From positions 1-64,000 of the forward strand of contig CAVXFL010000001.1 of NCBI GenBank assembly GCA_963761015.1: a stretch of 64,000 nt of DNA, written 5' to 3'. The notes below the pieces were generated by a model that saw nothing but the letters and a program-made list of their open reading frames with translations, did no database searches and was not told the origin of the DNA. Both the position numbers and the translations under genes were made by a program. The DNA is from CAVXFL01 sp963761015. GTDB taxonomy: Bacteria; Pseudomonadota; Alphaproteobacteria; Acetobacterales; Acetobacteraceae. Positions 20,398 to 29,820 of this stretch are shown here, piece after piece (the first letter of the stretch is position 1; each line of letters opens with the position of its first letter).

Positions 20398-21159
20398 TCA
20401 GGCCGCCAGGTATTGTTTGCGCGGGGAAAGCTGCGGCTGGGTCAGCGCGCGGAACACGTCCTCCAGCCGCCCGGAGGGATGGCGCGCGGCCAGTTCCCGC
20501 GGTGGCGCGTCGGCGACAATGCGGCCGGCGGCGATGATGATCGCGCGCGTGCAGACCGCCTCGACCTCCTCGAGGATATGCGTGCTGATGACCCAGGCTT
20601 TCTCCGGGGCGAGGCGCGAAATCAACGTGCGCACCTCGTGCTTCTGGTTGGGATCGAGCCCATCGGTCGGCTCGTCCAGCACCAGCACCGGCGGATCGTG
20701 CAGCAGCGCCTGCGCCAGCCCGACGCGACGCTTGAACCCCTTGGACAGCGTCTCGATCGGCTGCAGCCGCACGCCATCGAGCGCGGTGAGGCGTATCGCG
20801 CTCTCCACGCGCTCGGTGCGTTCGCCGCGCGAATAGCCGCGCATGCTCGCCACGAAGCGCAGGAAGGCGATCACGGTCATTTCGGGATAGAGCGGCGCAC
20901 CTTCCGGCAAGTAGCCGAGGTTGCGCCGCGCGGCGACACCTTCGTCCTGCACGTCGTAGCGGCAGATGCGCGCGCGGCCGGCGGTCGGCGTGATGAAGCC
21001 GGCCAGCATGCGCATGGTGGTGGATTTGCCGGCGCCGTTCGGCCCGAGAAAGCCCAGAACCTCGCCCTTGGACACGTTGAACGAGACGTCGTCGACGGCG
21101 GTAAAGGCGCCAAACCGCTTGGTCAGCCCTTGGATTTCAAGCAGAGCAGCCACGTCCAT
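20398..21159 (-). CDS. gldA: ABC transporter ATP-binding protein, GldA type
   Basis: 253 residues. Walker A GPNGAGKST, Q-loop region GYLPEGAPLYPEMT, a signature that deviates from LSGGQ (LSKGFKRR, as in the ABC-2 export subfamily), Walker B VLVLDEPTDGLDP, and H-loop STHILEEVE. First gene of a minus-strand unit: ATPase, permease, GldG-like, DUF4340, Nudix. Substrate unknown. Confidence 0.9.
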   Translation of the reverse strand: MDVAALLEIQGLTKRFGAFTAVDDVSFNVSKGEVLGFLGPNGAGKSTTMRMLAGFITPTAGRARICRYDVQDEGVAARRNLGYLPEGAPLYPEMTVIAFLRFVASMRGYSRGERTERVESAIRLTALDGVRLQPIETLSKGFKRRVGLAQALLHDPPVLVLDEPTDGLDPNQKHEVRTLISRLAPEKAWVISTHILEEVEAVCTRAIIIAAGRIVADAPPRELAARHPSGRLEDVFRALTQPQLSPRKQYLAA

Positions 21160-21366
21160 CCCCCAAACTTGCGGCCGGGCATAGCGGAATTATCGCACAG
21201 CGCAAAGGGGGAGCGGCCGATGCCTTGCGATCTGTTAATCCAGCCGCAAGAACTCGCCGGGCCGGAAACCGCTGTGCTCGCACGGCCCACTTCCACGACT
21301 GGCTTTGCTTTGCGCGAACCGCGTTCGGCAACATCCCGGAACGCCTCGTTCTGCTGTCGAAGCGAT
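21160..21366. other. Intergenic gap, no gene seen
   Basis: About 200 bp between the response regulator stop and the ATPase start, both on the minus strand. It should hold the ATPase operon promoter and the end of the sensory cassette transcript; I found no convincing boxes or hairpin. Confidence 0.5.
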
Positions 21367-21864
21367 CTAGTTGTTTGGCTTGCGCTGCTTCGCCGCGGTC
21401 AGGGCGGCGCGGACGGCGGCGGCGAGTTCGCTGGCGGCGAAGGGCTTCAGCAGCCAGCCCAGCGGTTGCGCCTCCCGCTCGCCGCGCACGCGCGTTCCCG
21501 GATCCGCCTGCGCCGTGACGAAAATGGACCAAATGTCGAAGCGGTCGCGGATCTCCTTCGCGGCGTCGATGCCGTCGCGCGCCCCGTTCAGCCTGATGTC
21601 CATCACCACGAGATCGGGCCGTTCCGCGTCGGCGATCGCCACCGCCAGATCGGCCGTGGCCGCCACGCCGACCACGTCGTGGCCGGCGTCGGTCAACGCG
21701 TCCTCGCTGCTGAGCGCCACGAAGTAGTCGTCCTCGACGAGCAGGATACGGGCCGGACCCGGCGGCCGCGCGCCCAGCCCGCCGGCCTCCTGCGCCCAGG
21801 CCGGAACGCCGCGCCAGACGCCCGCCCCGCTGGCGGGCCAGGCCGCGTCGGCCGCGCGCATCAT
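21367..21864 (-). CDS. Single-domain response regulator (CheY-like)
   Basis: 165 residues. A 35-40 residue N-terminal extension precedes a receiver domain: acidic pair in ILLVEDDYF, phospho-acceptor Asp in LVVMDIRLNG, Thr in SIFVTAQAD, and Lys in WLLKPFAASEL. No output domain, so it signals by contact. The start overlaps the kinase stop (ATGATG, 21864-21859). Probable partner of the adjacent kinase. Confidence 0.85.
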   Translation of the reverse strand: MMRAADAAWPASGAGVWRGVPAWAQEAGGLGARPPGPARILLVEDDYFVALSSEDALTDAGHDVVGVAATADLAVAIADAERPDLVVMDIRLNGARDGIDAAKEIRDRFDIWSIFVTAQADPGTRVRGEREAQPLGWLLKPFAASELAAAVRAALTAAKQRKPNN

Positions 21865-22953
21865 GCCGCCGCGCCTTCGCGCGCCGCTTCCCGCCGGGTT
21901 TCGAAGCGAACCAGACAGCGCGCCCCGCCATGCTCGCCGCGCTCGACGTCGAAACTTCCCCCGAGCTGGCGTACCAGTCCGCGCACCAGCCCGAGACCCG
22001 ATCCGCGCTTGACCGGCCCGGCCGGCACGAAACCCGGCCCGTCGTCCTCGACCGCCAGGGCGAAGGCCGCCCCGTTACCGGTGAGGTCCGCGCGGATCTG
22101 GCCGTCCGGCGGTCCGTGCTTCACCGCGTTGGCCAGCAACTCGTTCAGAATGAGGGCAAGCGGGATCGCCGCGTCGTTGGGAACCGTCGCGTCCGCGGCG
22201 CCGCGCGACGACACGCGCGAACTGGCCCCGTAGGGCCGCAGGATGCTCGCCGCAAGCTCTGCCATGAACCGATCGGCGCGTAGGCTGCCGAGGCTGTCGG
22301 CGCGATAGAGCATCTGATGCACCGCCGCCATCGCGCCCAGGCGACGGCTGGCCTCGTCCAGCACGGCGCGGGCGGCCGGGGCCTCGGCATCGCGCCGCGC
22401 CGCCGCGACCATGCCGGTCAGCATCTGAATGCTGTTCTTCACGCGGTGGTGCAGCTCGTGCAGCATCAGCTCGCGGTCGTGCAGCGCCTCCTCCAGCACG
22501 GCCTGCGTGCGGCGCCGCTCCCGCAACTCCCCGTTGAGGTCGCGCACGCTGCGGGCAAGGGTGGAGAATCGCTGCAAGCCGGCATCCGAGCAACGCAGCA
22601 ACACCAGCGCCGGGGCCCCGTCGCGTGCCGGGACCAGGTACGCTGCCCTGGCAGCGCAATTGCGCCGGGCCGTTGTCCGGCAGACACAGTTCGATCGCGC
22701 CGGGCAACGGTTGGCGCGAGCCCGAACAGCGGCGGAGATACGCGCGAAATTCCGGCCCGGCTTCCGGCGGCATCACCGAGGTCAGCGGCCGATCGACGAT
22801 ATCGCCGCCCAATCGCGCCACGGCCGCGCGGTTGGCCACGCGGGTCAGCCCGGCGCTGTCGACGACCACACACGGCTCCGCCAGGCCGTCCAGCACGTCG
22901 CGGACGGTCGGATCAGGGGTGCGGATCGTCACGGCGGAAATATTCGCGGACAT
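21861..22953 (-). CDS. PAS-containing sensor histidine kinase (HisKA_2/HWE type), one apparent frameshift
   Basis: The N-terminal PAS-like domain (VLDGLAEPCVVVDSAGLTRV) starts at ATG 22953; the kinase half is in another frame. The two join near 22645 (QGS then YLVPARDGAPALVLL). The kinase half has the dimerisation box LMLHELHHRVKNSIQML with phosphorylatable His, then the ATPase motifs ILNELLANAVKHG and EDDGPGF with a GSGLGL loop. It overlaps the output-domain gene by 41 bases and couples to the receiver gene. Cytoplasmic: no membrane segment is seen. Confidence 0.8.
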
Positions 22954-23452
22954 CGGCACCCATATCGTCCCTTGGCCGCAGATGCACGACCACCCGGCAC
23001 TCCGGATGGCCCTCGGCGATCGTGCGCTCCAGTTCCACGCCGGCGTAGCCGAGGTTCTCGGCCGCGACGTGGCCAAACACGTTCGAGGTCATCATGCAGA
23101 GCGACGGCCGGTCGCGCACGAACGCGCCGAACGGACACCGCCGATTGCCGAGCACGATCCGCGCCTCGGTCTCCTCGATGACATAGAAGTCGCCGCGGAT
23201 GCGCCGCTTCAGGTCGACCAGCACCTCCGCCACCTGCCGGCGGTCCAGCCGCTCGACGGCGAGCGCGCGCCGGTACTCGGTGTCGATGTGCTCGCCGACG
23301 GCCGCGCCGACCACGCTGATATAGCCGGAGGCCTCGTCGAGGCCGACGACGTCCTGCAAGGTGCCGGCCAGTTCGCGCAGCAGGTGCCGCAGGAAACTGT
23401 CCGGCTCCAGCCGGACATCGGCGGCTGCCACGCGTGAAACGGCAATGTCCAT
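22913..23452 (-). CDS. Methanogen output domain 1 protein
   Basis: 179 residues: LRELAGTLQDVVGLDEASGY, then DLKRRIRGDFYVIEETEARI and VLGNRRCPFG, matching the 'methanogen output domain 1' family as I know it. It has conserved Cys/Met residues (RRCPFG, LCMMTSNVFG), possibly ligand or metal binding. It is the first gene of the three-gene sensory unit, and its 3' end overlaps the kinase start. Probably the input or sensory partner of the kinase; the mechanism is unknown. Confidence 0.75.
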   Translation of the reverse strand: MDIAVSRVAAADVRLEPDSFLRHLLRELAGTLQDVVGLDEASGYISVVGAAVGEHIDTEYRRALAVERLDRRQVAEVLVDLKRRIRGDFYVIEETEARIVLGNRRCPFGAFVRDRPSLCMMTSNVFGHVAAENLGYAGVELERTIAEGHPECRVVVHLRPRDDMGADVREYFRRDDPHP

Positions 23453-23678
23453 AACCGTCGCTCCCCGGACGGGCCCTTCAATTCCAAGCGGTACAACCGG
23501 CTAGGGGCCGGCCACAAGGCGACGCATGAACACGATTTCGCGGTCGGGGCGAGCGCCCGAGCGACCCCGACCGCCGCGCCGGCCCCCGACGCGAACGTGA
23601 TGACGGGCCCGTGCCGGTTGCGGCGGCGGATCGGATAAGTAGCGGTCGCGATCTTTTCCCCCGGGACGGACCAGCACG

Positions 23679-25219
23679 ATGCGCAACGCAGCAAGCGCCA
23701 GGACACCCGGCCGGTTTCGGCTGGTGCTGCTCGCGGCCTCCCTGGTCGGCGGATTGTGCGGCGGATTTGCCGCCACGCCGCGGCGGAGGCGCCGGACGTG
23801 AACGAGGCGAACGTGCTCCGCAGCCTGTTGCCGGCGGTGGTGAACATCGCCGCGCATCGGGCCGAGCTTGATCGCCGCCCGGAGACGGAGGCGGAAGCGG
23901 CGGCCGCGGCGCCGCGCTACCGCCGCGTGGTGATTTCCGGCTCCGGCTTCGTGGTCGACCATTCCGGCGTCATCGTGACCAACTGGCACGTCGTCCAGGA
24001 CGCCTACGAGATTTACGTCACCTTCGGCGACGGCTCGCGCACCCCGGCCAAGGTGCTGTCCGCGGCCCGCCCGGTGGATATCGCCTTGCTCAAGGTCGAT
24101 GTGGGGCATCCGCTGCCCACGGCGCCGTTCGGCGACAGCGACCGCTTGCAGGTCGGCGACCCGGTGTTCGCGGTCGGCAATCCGCTCGGCCTCGGCACCT
24201 CGGTCAGCGCCGGCATCGTCAGCGCGCTCAATCGTGACGTGCTGAACACGCCGTACGACGATTTCATCCAGACCGACGCGGCGATCAATCACGGCAATTC
24301 CGGCGGCCCGCTGCTGGACAGCCGCGGCGAGGTGGTCGGCCTCGACACGGCGCTGGTGTCCCCGATTTCCGGCTCGGTCGGCCTGGGCTTCGCCATCCCG
24401 TCCAACGTCGTGCGCTTCGTGGTCCGCCGGCTGCTGCGCTACGGCTGGGTGCGGCCGGGCTGGATCGGCGCTAAGCTTCAGGAAGTCGGCCCGGACATGG
24501 CGGAAGCGATCGGCATGCCGGCGGCCGGCGGCTCGATCATCGCGCATCTGCGCGCGGACGGACCCGCGGCCAAGGCGGGGCTACAGGTCGGCGACGTGAT
24601 CCTGCGGTTCGGCGACGAGACGCCGGTCGATACCCGCGCGCTGATGCGCGACATCGTGAAGACCCCCGGCGGCGAGCGCGTCGGCTTCACGATCTGGCGC
24701 GACGGACACGCGCTCGCGGTGCCGGTAACGATCGCGATCTGGCCGAAAGCCGAGGCGCTGGCGCGCGAGTTGCCGACGCCGCCGACCCGCCCCAAGCCGC
24801 CGCCGGTGCCGCCGGATCTCGGGCTCACCCTCGCGCGGCTCACCGACCGGACCCGCGCCAAGTACAACCTGCCGCCGAACCAGACCGGCGTGCTGGTGAG
24901 CGGCGTGCTCGCCAACACCGACGCGGCGGAGCGCGGCATGGTCGCGGGCGACGTCATTCTGCGCGTGCAGGATGCGGTCGTGGCCACGCCGGAGCAGGTG
25001 TTGCGCGGCTTCACGGCGGCGCGCCGGCGCAAGCGCGCGTTCGCGATGGTGCTGCTGCTGCCGAAGGCGGCGAAGCAGCCCGGTCCCAAATGGCTCGCGC
25101 TCCGGGTGGCCGAGCGCGCTCCCACCGTACAGGAAGTGAATTCGCAACAACCTCGTCATGCCAGGCCTCGTAACAACCCCGTCATGCCCGGGCTCGACCC
25201 GGGCATCTCGGCAGTCTAG
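23679..25219 (+). CDS. degP: HtrA/DegP-type periplasmic serine protease, one apparent frameshift
   Basis: ATG 23679 opens a signal peptide (FRLVLLAASLVGGLCGGFAA) that runs off frame near 23785; the next frame continues AAEAPDVNEANVLRSLLPAV. Protease triad: His in VTNWHVVQD, Asp in VDIALLKVD, Ser in HGNSGGPLLD. Two PDZ-like domains follow (AAKAGLQVGDVILRFGDE; DAAERGMVAGDVILRVQD). The last 25 or so residues (MPGLDPGISAV) are encoded by a dispersed palindrome, so the natural end may once have been earlier. Periplasmic protein quality control. Confidence 0.85.
25184..25206. repeat. Dispersed palindrome (MPGLDPGI type)
   Basis: ATGCCCGGG-CTCGA-CCCGGGCAT, 9-bp perfect arms, overlapping the 3' end of the protease gene. 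The same arms recur at 49508-49531. It could form a transcript-end hairpin, but there is no T tract. Confidence 0.7.
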
Positions 25220-25432
25220 TGTCCTGATTCGGAAGTCCCTTGCATTCTAGCCCTCAGCCTCTCGACCTCCGCACTCAGATATTCGTTCGGGATGAGAAGC
25301 GCGCGGATCGCGGCGAGCTGAGAACCTGCAGAACATGTCGCCGACCAAGAGGGTCGGCTTCCCCCTCCATGATGTCTCCCGCCGGTTGCGCCGATCGCGT
25401 TGAAGGCCCGTTGCCGCCGCACGCCCCCCGGA
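25220..25432. other. Intergenic region with a possible mobile-element remnant
   Basis: The minus strand can be read as ...IPNEYLSAEVERLRARMQGT and SESGH to a stop at 25218, a helical fragment without a start of its own. The adjacent TAGTGTCCTGATTCGG looks like an element end. No intact gene is visible; identity not established. Confidence 0.35.
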
Positions 25433-26635
25433 TCAGGTCTCAAACGCCTCCGGCGACTGAAGGATCATGCGGTAGCAGGACATGCCGCCTGAGAGAAACT
25501 CGTAGGCGGCGCCCCAGAGGTAAAGTCGGAAACGACGATAATTGAACTCGCCGAAGCGGGCGATGATCGCCTCGCGATTATTGTCGAAGTTGACTGCCCA
25601 TTGCTTGGCCGTCAGGAAATAGCTGACGCGGTCGTTGAGCAGCTCCAGGACTTCAAGCGGCGTGTTGGAAAGCTGCTCGAGAAGGTCATGCAGAACCAGG
25701 TAGCTGTGATTGCCGGCGTAGATGTATTTCACGATATAGGACGATTGGTCGTATTTCTTCTTGTCGGCGCTCCCGTCGAGAAAGATCTTGCCGCCTGGTT
25801 TGACCAGCGTCACGAATTTATCGAGGACCTGCTTGTAGTCGGGTAGGTGCTCGATCACGCCCATGATGACGATGGCGTCATATTTCCGGTCGGTCTGGTA
25901 TTCCAGAAGGTCGACATTGATCAGTTCCCAGTCGAAACCGAGGGCTTTCGCCCGCTCCGCGAGATAGTCGATCGAGACCTGGGAAATGCTGATGCCCGTG
26001 CATTTCACGCCGCGGCGCGAGGCATATTCGAACCACGCGCCCCAGCCGGGTCCGATCTCAAGGATATGGTAGCCGGGCTTCAGACCGCATTTCTCAAAGC
26101 AGTAGTCGAACTTCCTAAGCGTCGCCACATCGAGCGGCTCGTCCGCCGTCTCGTACATGCCCTGCGTGTAGCAGGGCGTGTTCGGATCGAGGAAGCCCAG
26201 GAAGAAGTCTGGATCCATTTCGTAGTGGGCGGTGATCGCCTGCTTGTTGGTGCGAACTTGGCCAAAAAGCAGCGGCTGCAGGAAGCGCCAGATCGTGGTG
26301 AGGGGATGAAAATCCTTCATCGCCCCCCGCAAGGCATAAGGGGCCAGCATGTCTCCGTCGATATCGACATCGCCGGCGACGTAAGCATCGGCGATGCGCC
26401 CCTCGTCCATGCTGCTCACCGCGCGCAACGCCTTGGCGTTCTTCAGCGTGACCTCGAAGCGCGGCGCATCCTTTCCGAAAAACTGAACGGAACCATCGGG
26501 GAGAACGACCTTGAACGATACAGGGGAACTATCGAATTGCCGCGCGTATTTGCCGAGAAGCAAACGCGTCATCTTCGGGACCGACGTCTGGTCGGACAAT
26601 GCCTCGCGCTGCAGGTTTGCGGAATGCTCGTTCAT
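25433..26635 (-). CDS. Cyclopropane-fatty-acyl-phospholipid synthase family methyltransferase
   Basis: 400 residues. N-terminal CFA-type domain (VVLPDGSVQFFGKDAPRFEV; AYVAGDVDIDGDMLAPYALR), then a SAM-dependent methyltransferase core with glycine motif LEIGPGWGAW and motif II YDAIVIMGVIEHLPDY. Upstream HYEMDPDFFLGFLD and CYTQGMYE match the lipid-binding region of the family. It would methylate unsaturated acyl chains or a related lipid. ATG 26635 is chosen because AAGGGAG precedes it. Base composition looks less GC-rich than its neighbours. An exact product cannot be assigned. Confidence 0.82.
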   Translation of the reverse strand: MNEHSANLQREALSDQTSVPKMTRLLLGKYARQFDSSPVSFKVVLPDGSVQFFGKDAPRFEVTLKNAKALRAVSSMDEGRIADAYVAGDVDIDGDMLAPYALRGAMKDFHPLTTIWRFLQPLLFGQVRTNKQAITAHYEMDPDFFLGFLDPNTPCYTQGMYETADEPLDVATLRKFDYCFEKCGLKPGYHILEIGPGWGAWFEYASRRGVKCTGISISQVSIDYLAERAKALGFDWELINVDLLEYQTDRKYDAIVIMGVIEHLPDYKQVLDKFVTLVKPGGKIFLDGSADKKKYDQSSYIVKYIYAGNHSYLVLHDLLEQLSNTPLEVLELLNDRVSYFLTAKQWAVNFDNNREAIIARFGEFNYRRFRLYLWGAAYEFLSGGMSCYRMILQSPEAFET

Positions 26636-26679
26636 ACGGCTCCCTTTCCACACCCGATGCCCGCCGGAAGGCGGGTCCT

Positions 26680-26973
26680 TTGAGCTTACACCATTTCGCC
26701 CACGGGACGTGCGTCGGGCTGCTGCGCAAGATCCGGGCGAGCTTGGCGCCGGGTGGCCAGGTGCTCGGCGTCGCGTTCGTGCCGAACGCGGATCGGGTCA
26801 CGCCGGCGCCGCTTCCCGCCACCTTCGCCTTCGTCATGCTGGGCTCGACCCCGAGCGGCGACGCCTACACGGCGACGGAATTCGACACGATGGCCAAGGC
26901 CGCCGGGGCCCGCGGCGCGACGGTAACGCCGTTGCCGCCATCGCCGCAAAGTCTGGTGCGATTCGAGGTCTGA
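26680..26973 (+). pseudogene. O-methyltransferase, C-terminal remnant
   Basis: About 97 residues (SLHHFAHGTCVGLLRKIRAS then LAPGGQVLGVAFVPNADRV, ending PLPPSPQSLVRFEV) match the last part of acetylserotonin/DMAC-type methyltransferases: the post-motif III helix and the final strands. The SAM-binding glycine motif and the dimerisation domain are absent. The frame opens upstream without a sensible start, so this is a 5'-deleted remnant. Confidence 0.55.
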
Positions 26974-26999
26974 CGCCGGCGCAAGCGACGGGCGGGCGG

Positions 27000-27279
27000 C
27001 TAACCGCGCGGCAGCTCCAATTCCGGCTGCTTCGCCCGCCCGGTCGCCGGCTTGGACGGCGGCCTCCCGCGTCGCGGCCGGCTTGGCGGCCGATTTGCGC
27101 ATCCGCTTCCGCGCCGGCGGTTCGGCCGTCACGGTTTCGGCCGCGGGGGGCGGCGGCGCCGCGGCTTCCAGGTCCCGCCGCGCGCGCTGCCAATGTTCCG
27201 CCTCGCGTCCCTCGGGGCGGCCTTCCGCTTCCCAGATGTGATAGGCTCGCTCGCGGATCAAACTATCCTTGTCAGGCAA
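27000..27279 (-). CDS. DUF2934 protein, C-terminus apparently frameshifted
   Basis: Short protein with the DUF2934 signature IRERAYHIWEAEGRPEGREA followed by EHWQRARRDLE, then a basic Ala/Lys/Arg-rich tail. TTG 27279 has AGAGGGAG upstream. As written the frame runs on antisense to the methyltransferase remnant down to 26686. A one-base correction near 27045 gives KPATGRAKQPELELPRG and a stop at 27000-27002, which fits the gene boundaries better. Function unknown; such proteins are common and small. Confidence 0.65.
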
Positions 27280-27384
27280 CGGGCGTTCTCCCTCTTGCAA
27301 CGCTGAGGCGCGGTAGTGCCCGTCGGGCGGCTTGTCAAAGCGCTCCAGCAACAGCACGGCGACGCCACATCAGGAGAACACAAC

Positions 27385-28690
27385 GTGACGAGTTCGACGA
27401 AAGCTGCTGCTTGCCGGATTGGCGCTGAGCACGGTCGCGGCGGCGCCCGTGGTGTTCGGCGGCTGGCGCCAGTCCGCGCCGGGAGTGGAGCACCTGATCC
27501 GCCCGAGCGACCTGCCCGAGCCCGGCGCCACCCGCTCGGTCGCCAATCCGGCGAACCTGATCTCGCGCCCGGACGGGGCGTCGCCGCTTGCACCGGCCGG
27601 CTTTCACGCGCGGCTGTTCACGGCCAAGCTGCAAGGTCCGCGCGAGCTGCGGGTGGCGCCGAACGGGGACGTGTTCGTGGCCGAAAGCCGCGCCGGCCGC
27701 GTCGCCATCCTGCGCGCCCCCGCGGGTGCCGCGCACCCCGCGCAAACCGCGGTGTTCGCCGACGGGCTCGACCGCCCCTACGGGATCGCCTTCTATCCGC
27801 CGGGCGCGAACCCGCAATGGGTCTACGTGGCCGAAACCAACCGCGTGCTGCGCTATCCCTACCGCAACGGCGCGCTGAAACCGGACGGCCAGGGCCAGGT
27901 GATCCTCCGCAACCTGCCCACCGGCGGCCATTGGACGCGCGACCTCGCCGTGGCGCCGGACGGGCAGACGCTGTTCCTTTCCGTCGGCTCCGAGGCCAAC
28001 GACCCGGACCTGCCGCGGAAGACGCCGCAACAGATCCAGGCGTTCCAGCGCGTGCACGGCATCGGCGCCGCCTGGGGCGACGAGACGAACCGCGCCGACG
28101 TGCTGGCGCTCGGCCCGCGCGGGCGCGCGCCGCGGCCGTTCGCCCACGGCCTGCGCAACTGCTCGGGCGAGGCGATCCAGCCGGCGACAGGCGCGCTCTG
28201 GTGCGCGGTGAACGAGCGCGACGGCCTCGGCGACAACCTACCGCCCGATTACGTCACCCGCGTGCAACAGGGCGGGTTCTACGGCTGGCCCTGGTCCTAT
28301 ATCGGCGACCATCCGGACCCGAAGCATCGCGGCGAGCGTCCGGATCTGGCGGGCTCGGTCATCGTGCCCGACGTGCTGATCCAGCCGCATTCCGCCCCGC
28401 TCGGCCTCGCCTTCTACGAGGGCGCGATGTTCCCGTCCGGCTATCGCGGCGACGCCTTCGTCGCCCTGCACGGCTCGTGGAACCGCGGCCGGCGCACCGG
28501 CTACAAGGTGATCCGGGTGCGCATGCGCGACGGCAAGCCAACCGGCGGCTACGAGGATTTCCTGACCGGCTTCGTCACCGATGCCGGCGTGTGGGGCCGC
28601 CCGGTCGGCGTCGCGGTGATGCCGGACGGCGCGCTGCTGGTGAGCGAGGACGGCAACAACACGATCTGGCGCGTCGGCTACGGCAAGTAG
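27385..28690 (+). CDS. PQQ-dependent sugar dehydrogenase-like beta-propeller (sorbosone dehydrogenase family)
   Basis: Soluble quinoprotein-type propeller: LFTAKLQGPRELRVAPNGDV, LDRPYGIAFYPPG, HWTRDLAVAPDGQTLFLSVG, NCSGEAIQPATGALWCAVNE, GFYGWPWSYIGDHPDPKH, HSAPLGLAFYEGAMFPS. The export signal LLLAGLALSTVAAA is in frame only from TTG 27419. A better start, GTG 27385 with AGGAG 7-8 bases upstream, is out of frame by one base, so an indel near 27400 is likely. Periplasmic oxidation of a sugar or related compound with PQQ is expected of the family. Confidence 0.82.
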
Positions 28691-28896
28691 CCGGGCCGAC
28701 CGGGATCTGGGGGCGACCGAGGGCGTCGACAACGGGCATGACCCAAACCCGCATCCGATGTTCGATGCGGCCCTCATCATGACGGGAGCCGTGGCGCCGC
28801 CGCACCGTTGCGCGCGAGCCGGTTGCAGACGAGCGTTCGGCCCCGAGCCGGAGCGTGACGCGCGTCGCGCGGTCCCGAGCAGACAGGCGGGAGCGC

Positions 28897-29302
28897 ATGA
28901 AGCGTCGCATTGCGGCTATCGCATTGCTGTGCCTGTGCGGCGCGTGCTCGATCAGGACGCGCGGACGGCGGCGGCGGCGCGCGCGTCGTTGCTCGGCATG
29001 ACGAAACTCGGCATCGAAACCTGCCTCGGTGTTCCGGATTTGCACAGCACGTTCGGCAACACCGAAATCCTCACCTGGGCCTCGACCACCACGTCGAGTT
29101 CGGGGTCAGCCTGCCGGTGCCGCTGCTCGGCAACGTCAACTTCTCCGGCGGTGGCGGGTACTGTCATGCGACCGCCAAGCTGGTGGACGGGCGGGTCGCG
29201 GAAATCCGCTACACCGGCCAGACCGACGCGCCGCTCGCGCCAACGCCTACTGCGCCCCGATCGTGGCAACTGCGGAACCACCCCGAGAAGCCGACCGCCG
29301 CC
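28897..29302 (+). pseudogene. Small lipoprotein, interrupted by about three frameshifts
   Basis: ATG 28897 with GGGAG upstream encodes a lipoprotein signal MKRRIAAIALLCLCGACS. The sensible reading then changes frame near 28950 (QDARTAAAARASLLGMTKL, CLGVPDLHSTFGNTEILTWA), near 29085 (EFGVSLPVPLLGNVNFSGGG, YCHATAKLVDGRVAEIRYTG) and near 29245 (NAYCAPIVAT). Put together this is one compact secreted protein with two Cys pairs. The family looks familiar but has no function I can name. Three breaks in 400 bp could be true decay rather than read error. Confidence 0.55.
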
Positions 29303-29361
29303 GTCCCGCCCGATCCGCCGCCCCGGCGCAGTCCAGGCGCGACGCCTGGCGCGCGGCGTGG

Positions 29362-29727
29362 TCACAAGGCCAGCGCCTCGTCTTCCCAGGGGCCGCGGAC
29401 GAATTGCACCACCTCGAACGCCCCGTCGTCCGCCCAGAGGATGCTGAGCACTTTTTCCCCGCGCCACACGTCGAGCCCGTAGGGCAGGTCGGATTGCCGG
29501 CGCTGCCGCTCCAGCGCGTGCCGGTAGCCCGGCGAGGAGGCCTCGTCGGCGGCCAGCTCGCTGAACGGCGTCCAGTGGCTGAACGCCCAGTCGCCCATCC
29601 TGAGCGAGACCACCCGCACCGGCCCGCGCTGGTTCTCGATCGCGCCGTGCTCGCGGATAAGCGGCAGCAGATGGTCGCGGATCGCGAGCGCCCGGTCGTC
29701 GGCGGAGGACACGACTCTGAGGCTCAT
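29362..29727 (-). CDS. Hypothetical protein
   Basis: 121 residues from ATG 29727, which has GGAG 6-9 bases upstream (ATG 29739 is an alternative). Soluble, with no signal or membrane segment: MSLRVVSSADDRALAIRDHL, then VRVVSLRMGDWAFSHWTPFS and YGLDVWRGEKVLSILWADDG. Strand-rich second half. I do not recognise the family. Confidence 0.6.
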   Translation of the reverse strand: MSLRVVSSADDRALAIRDHLLPLIREHGAIENQRGPVRVVSLRMGDWAFSHWTPFSELAADEASSPGYRHALERQRRQSDLPYGLDVWRGEKVLSILWADDGAFEVVQFVRGPWEDEALAL

Positions 29728-29820
29728 GCGTGGCTCCATTCGGCGGGGTGCCGCGACACCGCCGCCCGGGATTATGCGGCGGTCGTTTATCCCAGGTCCT
29801 GCGATGCAGGGCCAATGGCG

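Noticed and set aside
19678..22233. 851-codon plus-strand frame across the ABC permease, ATPase and receiver genes
   Set aside because: Antisense to three recognised genes; no domain pattern.
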